A model generated the notes under the pieces. It was not told the DNA's origin, searched no databases, and saw only the letters and a list, made by a program, of their open reading frames with translations. From Margaritifera margaritifera (Eukaryota; Mollusca; Bivalvia; Unionida; Margaritiferidae): DNA of 64,000 bases. Location: assembly GCA_029931535.1 (NCBI GenBank), contig JAQPZY010001684.1, forward strand, positions 868,001 to 932,000, written 5' to 3'. Positions 56,300 through 64,000 of the stretch are shown here, piece after piece; the stretch's first letter is position 1, and every line of letters begins with the position of its first letter. A program made the position numbers and the translations under genes.

Positions 56300-57020
56300 G
56301 CAATGACCTTTGAACAAGATTTTGGAGATGGCCACTATAGTGTCAACTTGGAGGTCAAACGAGCCCCATTTTCATTCAGAACCAGTTACATATTGCTATA
56401 GTATTTACGTGAAAACGCCATGTCTAAATGACCATCCATTCAGGAAAAGTAGCCATATGCAGATTTTCAGGATGGCCATCACAGCAGCCACTTTAGAAGT
56501 TGGATCAGCATCATTTTAATCTAGGAACAACTATATATTGTAAGAAAGAAAAGTTTTTTTTTTTTTTTTAAATGTCTGTCTGACCATCTGTTCAGAAATA
56601 GCTGAAAAAAGATTTTGCACATTTTGGGAGGTCACATTGGAAATTTTTTTATTTACGGCAACTAAATATTGTGAGAAGTGTTTTAAATCACAGCCCTATG
56701 TCGATAAGACCATACCATACCTGCCAACCCCTAGAGAGATAGAAGCATAATCTAAGTGGACAAAAATTGTAATTCAAGTATAAAAGGTCTAATGTACATA
56801 TTTTCCTGTTATAATTAGAATAAACTGTAAGACAAATTGGCATCATTTTAATTTCGGGGAAACTACATATAGTGAAGTACTTTAAATCACAGCCCAATGT
56901 CAATAAGACCATGCATACCCCAAGAGTGATTCAAATGTAATCTAAGTGGACAAAATGTGTAATCTCAGTAAAAAGCTGTAATATACATATTTACATGTTA
57001 TAATTACAATAAACTGTATG
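56300..57020. repeat. Decayed 145-bp-type units and a 205-bp tandem duplication
   Basis: 56310-56560 has GATTTTGGAGATGGCCACTA, CCCATTTTCATTCAGAACCA and GACCATCCATTCAGG, matching the 17.6-19.0 kb element. At 56690-56860 and 56890-57020, ATCACAGCCC.ATGTC.ATAA + GACCAT, then ATCTAAGTGGACAAAA and TTATAATTA.AATAAACTGTA, repeat with a period of about 205 bp. Confidence 0.6.
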
Positions 57021-57024
57021 ACAT

Positions 57025-58075
57025 ACATACGTTTATTTTCATGACTAACCTGGATCTGCAGCTAGTTGAAGTTCTTGTCACAAATGGATTAGTACCAGAA
57101 ACTCAACTCCACAAATCTTGCATCAAGCATAGTGATGCCCTCACCTCGAGTGCTGTATTAAATTATTAACATATTCTAACTTTCTTAAGCACTCTCAATC
57201 TGAGCTTTTCTGATCTGACATAGTTTAAAGTTCAAAAAGATCACCCTCTAATAACTGTGTGATATTACACAATTATTTATGGTATTGACTGGTTCTCTAA
57301 CCACTTCTCTATGTTAATATACTGAATGTGAGAGATAGGTTTTCAAATTCAAGAAACCAGTCTGTTTTCTAGGAAATATGTCATATACAGCTGTTATAAA
57401 TAGAACAAAAGAAAAGTAGATGTATGATCAGGGTCCATACTCATACATGCCATAACATGACGTGTCACATGAAATACACGATTTTGGACTCCCCATCCCG
57501 ATACAGTCATGTTTAGAAAAACACGATTTTCAGCAATCTTAGCGGAATTTTTTTCCCCAAAAAAGCAAAAAAAAAAAACAAAATATATTTCTTGATCACA
57601 TGATTTATCCCCGTAATCTGTGGTCCTGCTCAGAGCTCATGTAAAACTATCCTCGGGGGCGTTTATACAGCTGGTTTAGAGGCAATTAAAAGTTAAGGCG
57701 GTCAGAGATAAACAGACACCTTTCAGTGATTTACTGAATTTGCTCACAATAGCTAGGGTGATGTGTCGTGTCAAATCCATTGAACACTGCTGAGGGAGAG
57801 CCCATTAGGCTAATTTGCATAAGTAAAGCACATCAAGTGGAACAATCCAATTTGTCTGAAGTTAAGTACATCAAAGAGATGCGTGTTGAAAAACAAATGT
57901 TATTACACATCAATGACTGCACTGACTGAAAATGTTGAAGCCATCTTTACTAAAGTTTGTGATCAGCAGCAACATTTCTTTGAAGTCGGATTTTTACACA
58001 ATATATAAAATGCAAAACATGATTATTTTGGTAGTTGGAAAAGTGTACAAGTGTGATTAATTTTTTAAGGCAAAA
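57025..58075. other. Intron DNA, nothing recognised
   Basis: No supported feature. Confidence 0.45.
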
Positions 58076-58084
58076 TGTAAAAAC

Positions 58085-58700
58085 TAGTTGTGATTCAGGA
58101 AATGTGGAACCATCTGCGAAGCGAGCAAGTCCAGCAAAAACAAAATTTCAGAACTCCTAGTTGACGGAGTTTGACTTTGTGAAGTGCAGCAGCAAGGGGG
58201 AACATTTTATTCTGTACACATATGGCAACCACCATATTGACATTAGTCATCTTCCTTCAGGAAAACCAAGATTTGATAATCTGACTCAAGTGGCCATTGC
58301 ATGTTTGACACTCCCTCACAGCAATGCAGATGCAAAAAGATGATTTTCTATTCTTCGAAAAATTCAACAAGATCTTTGGGGAAGGTTCAGTGGCGGTGTG
58401 AGGGTTCATGGCGCCCAGGGGCAATGTTCTTTAGTGGCGCCCTTACTTTGCCATGGAGGACAGTTTTTATATCAGTTGACAACCTCCAACCCCCATCTAC
58501 GCCCCAGTTACAGCTGCAACAAAAAAAAAGAGCTCATGATGGTGCCCCCCCGACCCCCTTCCCTCATGCCGCCACTGGGAAGGTTGAACAACATCACCAT
58601 TCAATCTCTAATGAGTGCAAAGATGAACACAAATGACACCTGCATTACCTTCAAGCCAACTACTGAACTATTGAAAGCAGCAAAGACTGCATGTAATTAA
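58085..58700 (+). pseudogene. hAT-like transposase relic C, split by a MITE
   Basis: The plus strand reads a BED-finger-like block (LTEFDFVKCSSKGEHF..YTYGNHHIDISH), then ACLTLPHSNADAKR, then FSILRKIQQDLWGR. After the 190-bp insertion it continues with LNNITIQSLMSAKM and TTELLKAAKTACN. Both blocks align by eye with copies A and B, so it is a related but distinct family. The finger cysteines are partly lost (the second pair reads Y-x-Y-x-N). There is no catalytic core: the finger runs almost directly into the C-terminal domain, the same deletion pattern as copy B. Confidence 0.68.
58388..58577. mobile_element. 190-bp hAT-type MITE with perfect 8-bp target duplication
   Basis: Ends CAGTGGCGG and CCGCCACTG, flanked by GGAAGGTT on both sides (58380-58387 and 58578-58585). 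GC-rich compared with its host. It interrupts the relic hAT reading frame, which continues on the far side. Confidence 0.92.
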
Positions 58701-59133
58701 AACTACATTCCACTGTCCAATGGATTTTAAAGATGGTAACTTGGTGTACATATGTGTGTGGTGATGCTATTTGACAATGCTAAATCTAACCTTTTTTGCC
58801 TGTAAGTATATTAAATGCTTCAGATAAAACATATGGTATTTTCTTTTATTCAGATTTGAATTTCCAGTCATTTGCTATAGGTTGATTTGAAAAGATAGCT
58901 TATTCTCATTTGGATAACATGCATTGATCCCCCTTGGGACCTCAAAACACACTTTTTGAGTCTCAAAAAACTCCCAACAGTGTCTGGGAATATGGCAAGT
59001 ATGAATATTAGGGGTGGATTTGGGTGAAATAGACACCATTGAGTCTGTCATTTCACCTAAATATGCCCCAAAAGTGAAGTCCACTTTGCCTTGCCTTGAT
59101 TTCATACCATTCACCTACCCCCTTTTCTTTTAG
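58701..59133. other. Intron DNA, nothing recognised
   Basis: No supported feature; an 80-codon minus-strand open frame (58875-59114) has no recognisable motif. Confidence 0.45.
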
Positions 59134-59141
59134 TATAATGC

Positions 59142-60644
59142 ATACATGTGATTCTACCGGCGGTAGGCCAAAAATACTGTTTTAAAGGCCGTCTACCGCA
59201 CATACCGTTTAGTAGTCGAAATCTACCGCTTTTGAAAATTTCAAGGAAATATTTTTTTTAATAAAAAACCCCGGTATTTTTACACATTCTATCAACACAT
59301 TAGATAAACCAGCTAGAACCAGTCTATTGGGAACCGGAAATGTTCAACCTGTGCTATGACTGGTGCGATTATGCGTGGTTGAGTAGTCGGATTACAATTG
59401 TTAAAGAACAGCAAGCATGTGTACACAACAAGTGGCTAATTGATTACCTTATTGTTGTAATTTGGAGAGTTTAAGGCCAAATGCGGGATGTTGTTTGAGG
59501 TGTTATAAGTAATAAAAGGATCAAAGGTAATCCATGATGACCGTGAGTCTTTGATTAAAACTCGGCCGACCTGTCATGGAAGGAAGATAAAATAGAGAGA
59601 CCGACCAAAAATGATCTCGGCAGAAACACTTGAGTAAGTATTTTGATTTGTTGTCTTTTAATTGTTCTTGTATTGTTCACGATGGTTTAAGATGAATATT
59701 TAAGGGCAGCTTGTATATATATTTTTTTCAATTAATGTCAAAATGCTGAAATGTCCGCTTTCTCCCAATGCTAAGAAGCCACCAGCTAAGAAATACTACA
59801 ATAAGTTTAACAACGTTTGGATACCAGAATTTAAGTGTGTGCAGGTGAGTAGCAAAGGTCCTGAGTTTGCATTGTGTGTTTCATGCAAAGTGGATTTTAA
59901 GATAGTATATGGAGGAAGAAATGATAAAAATGTATTACAATCAAGTGTTTTTAAACTGTTTATTTCAAGTCTAAATCTAATTTGTTTAAAATTAATTACA
60001 GTGGTGAAACTTGCCAACAGATTTTTGGACCTAAGCCTTGAAGAGAAACAAGCCCTTGAGGATGAGGCTCAGGAATACATATTAAGTCCAAGCCAGGAAC
60101 TTCCTCCTCTGGGTGAAATGAGCTTGGAGCAATATTGGAGATCAGTCAGCAGCCTCAGAAACCCAGCAACAGAAAAACTTAAGTTAGAACTTCTTTCCAG
60201 ACTGAGTGTAGTTGTCCTGTCATTGCCACATTTCAATGCTGACACAGAGAGGACATTCTCCATTCTTTGGAAAATCCAGAGTGATTCAAGGGGAAATCTG
60301 GACCAGAAAACTATTGAGAGCCTGCTAAGTGTGAAGGTTGACAATCACAGTGAATGTCACCAGTGGTCACCAGACAGTGATCTTGTGAAGGATACTAAAA
60401 ATGCCTGTGGATTTTATACAAAATCTTTGCAGTGAACTGTGACATGTACAACTTGGATTCATGTTCAAAATTTGTGTTTTATTATAATATGAAGAGAATA
60501 CATATTATGTGAAAAAACGCACTTGTTTTGTTTTCAATCCCTATAAAACACGTCAAATGTATGCCAATAAAAAATCTACCGTTTTAGAAGCCAATCTACT
60601 GATCAAAATCTACTGGTTTGAAATCCTGGTTCTGTCACATGTAT
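59142..60644 (+). mobile_element. hAT-like element, copy B
   Basis: 1503 bp bounded by ATACATGTGA / TCACATGTAT and flanked by TATAATGC / GATAATGC (7 of 8 match). It carries a 230-codon plus-strand frame (59743-60435) with a BED-type finger and a hAT dimerisation domain. Subterminal TCTACCG-like motifs occur about four times on the left and three times on the right. Opposite in orientation to copy A, 3.5 kb away. Confidence 0.85.
59743..60435 (+). pseudogene. hAT-like protein of copy B, lacking the catalytic core
   Basis: 230 codons, intact but composite. About residues 1-70 form a BED-like finger: KYYNKFNNVWIPEFKCVQ, then FALCVSCKVDFKIVYGGRND (CxxC present; the distal His pair is not evident). 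Residues 70-100 (VFKLFISSLNLICLKLI..) look like read-through of an intron or deletion scar. Residues 100-230 are the dimerisation domain (EMSLEQYWRSVSSLRNPA, LSLPHFNADTERTFSIL, LDQKTIESLLSVKV). The RNase-H-like DDE region, normally several hundred residues, is missing. It could in principle still bind ends or dimerise, but not transpose. A TTACAG near 59996-60001 may be an old acceptor. Confidence 0.72.
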
Positions 60645-60652
60645 GATAATGC

Positions 60653-61415
60653 ATTAATAATCAAAGTAAAAATGTCAACTTTTGTATCAATTTTCCCTTC
60701 AAAGAGGAAAGTTAGAAAAAAGAATTTTATGCTCTGTAATTTTGTGCTCATCTGATCATCATAAATACCAGAAATTACACTGATATCTGCAGAATTCCCA
60801 CCAAAACTTCACATATGATCCTTGAAAAAGATGTGTCAAAAATTGAATGTTTGTAACCCAACTGGAACCAAATTATTACTCAGTGGATGTATCCTGATCA
60901 AATACTAATAAAATTAATAGATGTATCCAATATTTCATCCTATAGACATATAAATAGAGGACTTCTACTATGGAAACTGTTGCTGATTTCCGACTAGAAC
61001 CTATTTTTGAGGTTGCCATTTTATATCATAACTATGTTGTACAACAAATGTGGTGAAGCAAAATAAAATGTTTAAATAATATTTGGTCAGGATTTTAATC
61101 ATCCAACATGAAAGTATACAAAAACTGAAGTCTAAAAAGTGACTATTTTCAACATTATAAATTTTGAACTTGCCACACTCACTTCTTGCTCTCTTTGACA
61201 AAAGCCCTATTCTAGCTGGAGAAAGAAGTGATTTTGCCCAAATATTGAGTCCAGCATGAACCCTGATATGTGTGATCTTTCCAATATGTAAGCACTATGC
61301 AGGAGCCGTCTTTTCTACAATTTTCTCACACATATATAATGTTTCAGGATAAAAAAGGACAAACAGTTTTTTTTGTATTGCTTTATTAGTTTTATTTTAA
61401 TCAATGTACCTAAAA
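60653..61415. other. Intron DNA, nothing recognised
   Basis: No supported feature. Confidence 0.45.
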
Positions 61416-61419
61416 GCAT

Positions 61420-61585
61420 AATCCATACAATGGCAAACATATGTGTAATCCATACACTGGCAACTAAAAGCATAATCCATACACTGGCAAGCATAAGCAA
61501 AATTCATACACTGGCAAGCATAAGTTTAATCCATAAACTGGCAAGCATAAGTATAATCCATACACTGTCAAGCATAAGATGTAAT
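61420..61585. repeat. Minisatellite, about 28-bp units
   Basis: ATAATCCATACACTGGCAAG + CATAAG and variants, six units with small length changes. Confidence 0.85.
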
Positions 61586-61629
61586 TCAACATATAATATC
61601 ATAATACACTAAAATTGTAATGGTTGGCA

Positions 61630-61960
61630 ATATGCCATACTTTTAAGAGGAGTAGTGATAACAATTTTCAAGATGGCTGCCATGGGCATCAAGTTGGAGG
61701 TCTTATGATTTTCATTTTCATCTAGGACCAACTAGATGTCATACTATTTCTTTTAGTAAAAACCCCATGCTGGGACAACTATCCACTTGCAAGAAGTAGC
61801 AATAACAATATTTTCAAGATGGTTATAGACTTGAATCATTTAGGAGCAAGATTTTCAAGATGGCCACCACAATGGAGGTCTAATCAGCACCATATTTTAA
61901 ATGTAAAAACTCCCATGTCAATATGGCCATCCATGTAGGAGTAGTGATTTTCAAAAGGTA
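61630..61960. mobile_element. Left part of a 145-bp tandem-core element
   Basis: AACAATTTTCAAGATGGCTG, TCATTTTCATCTAGGACCAA + CTAGATGTCAT and CCCATGCTGGGACAACTATC match the 17.6-19.0 kb element. It breaks off at the TA of the pogo-type insertion and resumes at 63435. Confidence 0.72.
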
Positions 61961-63434
61961 CGCCTCTCCCTCGATAACTCGTGCACAACGGGGTCCAAAA
62001 ACATAGACCGCACTATAAGCGAGGGCACGAGTTACCGAGGGACCTAAAAAAAATTAAGAAGGGGATGCCATCCCCGCTGGACATCAAGAAAACCGCTGGG
62101 GGGGGGGGGGGAGGAGAAACGGGGCTGTTTAATAGCTGAATACTCATTTTATAATTGTATTGAGAATAATTGTCAATAAAGAGCTTTTTTCTAATGTAGT
62201 TGTTCAGTTTTTTGTATAAATTACCTTTACTTTCAAGATACCCAACCTCTGAATGATCGTTAACAACATTAGTCCAAGCGGTTTCAACAACACGTGTACA
62301 CGAAAACATTGTGTATTATGTCACTGCATTTTTTTATTGCTGATTCACAACAAAACAAGATTCCTTTTTTAAAAAACTAGGACATTTATTTCGTGAAACA
62401 ACCATCAACGTCAAAACGCGATTTATTTATTGTTCCATTAGTAAAATATGCATGCCGTGGTTTCATTGCAAGTAATAGTGAAACTTATTCTCATCCTTGA
62501 GGAAATCTCTGAGTGCCAATTTAGAAATTTTAAGTTCACTACAAACTCTGGTACTAGGTTCTCCATAATGAACTGAATCTGTCATACAAAGCTGTTTATT
62601 CACCAAGTACTCATTTTGCTCAGTTGCCTTGTTATCTTTGATCACATCTGTGAATGAGTAGACTAATTTAAGGTAGTTTAATTATATTACTTACATAGTA
62701 ATATATATATATATATATATAACATAGTTCAATTGATCAATTTAAATGAGTTGACCTGACACAGCCGTGACCGCTAGCCCTTACTCAGGTGGAATATGCA
62801 TGCCTTTTAACTTTTCTTTTATTCCACCTCCTTTATTTGATTTGATACAAAAGACGTAATTAACGTAATAATACAAAGCAGGTCTGCTTTTAATTGAGTG
62901 TAACAACACAACAAATACTTCTGCAAGTCAGAGATCAAAATAAGGTCGGCACTTAATTAGGTTCTCACGGAAATGCTCACAGGCATAGCTGCAATGGTTG
63001 AATGACTGACATTTTCCACAATTGAATGCAAGAGGGCATATTGCATTTATGATGATTACAATGAAACCAACTTAAAAGATAGAACTAAGACACAAATTTC
63101 ACTTGATCAAAATTTCGTCAAATATTGTTATTTATAGTGTACTGAGAATGTTGTTTGGAAAGAAAATTGAACAAAATATATGATTTCTTGTTAAAAGTGG
63201 ACAATTTCATGATGTTGATTCGAATTTCCGGGTACTAACCACTGTTTTCGATGATAAAACAAGCAATACATCAAGGTTTCATTTATCAATTTTTATCGCA
63301 ATTTTTTTCACATTCAACAAATTGGGGCTAATTTTGGGGGTATTTTGTAGCTTTAAAAAATGGGATCCATGCCTGACCTGACATTGTAAGCGGGTTCGTG
63401 AGTTATCCGGGCAAGAGTTATCGAGGGAGTGGTG
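61961..63434 (-). mobile_element. Second pogo/Tigger-type element
   Basis: 1474 bp flanked by TA (61959-61960 and 63435-63436). Terminal inverted repeats: CGCCTCTCCCTCGATAACTC and the complement of GAGTTATCGAGGGAGTGGTG. CTCCCTCGATAACTC is shared exactly and resembles known pogo/Tigger ends. A second pair of motifs (GCACGAGTTACCGAGGGACC on the left; GTTCGTGAGTTATCCGGGCA on the right) lies just inside. Minus-strand remnants: 62463-62645 and 62205-62309. The catalytic core is not seen. Confidence 0.82.
62463..62645 (-). pseudogene. Possible pogo HTH remnant
   Basis: About 60 codons. The stretch DSVHYGEPSTRVCSELKISK + LALRDFLKDE resembles a psq/CENP-B type helix-turn-helix (the ..G..S.R..A..y.I....LR..L pattern). 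A separate frame at 62205-62309 has ETAWTNVVNDHSEVGYL, reminiscent of the end of pogo DDE domains. Weak, by pattern only. Confidence 0.4.
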
Positions 63435-63795
63435 TATATGGCTGCCAACAGAAGCCATATTGGATGTCAGATTGGCAACATTTTCAATTAGGACCAACTA
63501 GACATTATATTCAATCTTTTATTAAAATCCCACATTGCCAATGCTATTTGTTTAGGAGAAGAAGCAATAACAAGATTTTCTAAATGGCCACTGTGGTTGT
63601 CATAACTGCATGTATGAGGGAGAACATTTTCATTTAGGACCACCTGGACCTTGAGATGAATGTGTGTGTAAGGTCTCATGCCAATCCTCACAGTGGTTTT
63701 GGAGGAGTAACAATATCTTGTGCTAACAGACAGATGACAGATAGACGACTGGCCATCACATAAGCTCTTCAAGTCTATGACCAGTAGAGCTAAAA
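63435..63795. mobile_element. Right part and terminus of the 145-bp tandem-core element
   Basis: GAAGCCATATTGGATGTCAG + ATTGGCA, ACAAGATTTTCTAAATGGCC + ACTGTGG, then a tail shared with 18925-19078 (GTGTGTGTAAGGTCTCATGC, CTTGTGCTAACAGACAGATG) ending in the hairpin AGCTCT..CCAGTAGAGCTAAA. Confidence 0.78.
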
Positions 63796-63959
63796 CACTT
63801 TAATAATTACCTTAATCAAGGGTGTTGATGGACATAGAGACATATGGACATGCATACATATGCCAAAGTTATCGATATGTTGAGTTTCTGCCAAGGCAGG
63901 CTTCACATAAAAATATAAAACAAAAATCAAGAAATCTGAATGTTTTCATGATGACTTAC

Positions 63960-64000
63960 CCTGTGCTGAATGTAGTCATTTGTGTTGCTACCATCTTCCT
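63960..64000 (-). CDS. ERCC6L: ERCC6L-like exon, 5' part cut by window edge
   Basis: The last 41 bases of the window read on the minus strand as EDGSNTNDYIQHR, followed by a consensus donor (AGG|GTAAGT). The exon ends in phase 0, which is what the next exon (50680 downward, starting GTT CAG AAA) needs; the joined reading IQHR-VQKAQELIK makes a plausible helix. Only the 3' end is visible and the acceptor lies beyond 64000. The exon is short, so its assignment rests on the donor, the phase and its position. A cryptic donor in unrelated sequence cannot be excluded. Confidence 0.5.

Larger units (their letters stand above)
15167..64000 (-). other. ERCC6L: Gene span: ERCC6L/PICH-like SNF2 translocase, C-terminal half
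   Basis: Seven minus-strand exons with GT/AG borders and compatible phases (0,1,0,1,1,2) give about 652 codons ending in TGA at 15167-15169. Seen: an acidic, Ser/Thr-rich tail with SP/TP sites, ending in a TPR helix pair. Known: vertebrate ERCC6L (PICH) is about 1250 residues, with a SNF2 ATPase core and a long acidic tail closed by a TPR; it coats ultrafine anaphase bridges and binds PLK1 and SUMO. The tail length here fits that layout. The SNF2 motor is not in the window and would lie to the right of 64000. Introns are 13.3, 1.0, 20.8, 1.8, 3.7 and 6.2 kb and are packed with transposons. The name rests on tail architecture, since the diagnostic ATPase is out of view; another TPR-ended nuclear protein is the alternative. 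Confidence 0.72.

Overview
Eukaryotic, AT-rich, intron-dominated DNA. The repeats (tandem cores with GACCTTGACC and ATGGCCAC..GGCCATATT motifs, tRNA-derived SINEs, DIRS-type tyrosine-recombinase retrotransposons, a Crypton-like remnant) and the one recognisable host gene suggest a mollusc, most likely a marine bivalve. That attribution is inference from repeat style; no taxonomic marker gene is present.

Host gene: everything from about 14.5 kb to the right edge belongs to one minus-strand gene. Seven exons (63960-64000 partial, 50503-50680, 49243-49466, 27144-28413, 25312-25365, 21508-21568, 15167-15299) have GT/AG borders and matching phases. They join into about 652 codons ending in a TPR helix pair and a stop. 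The layout (long acidic serine-rich tail, then a C-terminal TPR) matches ERCC6L/PICH, the SNF2-family translocase of ultrafine anaphase bridges. Its ATPase half would lie beyond 64000. No second host gene is supported; 1-14.4 kb is downstream intergenic DNA.

Mobile DNA, left to right: a Crypton-like remnant (2.6-4.1 kb) followed by a 123-bp palindrome centred on TGACGTCA; a tandem-core element with a hairpin end (5.9-6.8 kb); a DIRS fragment (7.9-11.3 kb); a 1.5-kb hAT-type foldback element with a perfect 8-bp target duplication (11.7-13.2 kb). The 3.7-13.3 kb introns hold several tandem arrays. The 20.8-kb intron (28414-49242) holds a nest: a bivalve-type repeat carrying a SINE and interrupted by an outer DIRS element (about 29446-41296), which is itself interrupted by an inner DIRS (about 34943-40768). 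Both DIRS elements show inverted terminal repeats and an internal complementary region. The same intron carries a 39-bp minisatellite of 57 units with no length change, interrupted at a TA by a 1.1-kb pogo-type element. The 13.3-kb intron (50681-63959) holds a 158-bp palindrome beside a splice acceptor, two oppositely oriented copies of one hAT element, a third hAT-like fragment interrupted by a 190-bp MITE with perfect 8-bp target duplication, and a second pogo-type element inside a 145-bp-repeat element.

Most interesting: the nested DIRS pair with legible replication architecture, the indel-free 39-bp array with higher-order duplication, the shared hairpin terminus of the tandem-core elements, and a cluster of SUMO consensus motifs in the PICH-like tail. 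All transposon coding regions look defective.
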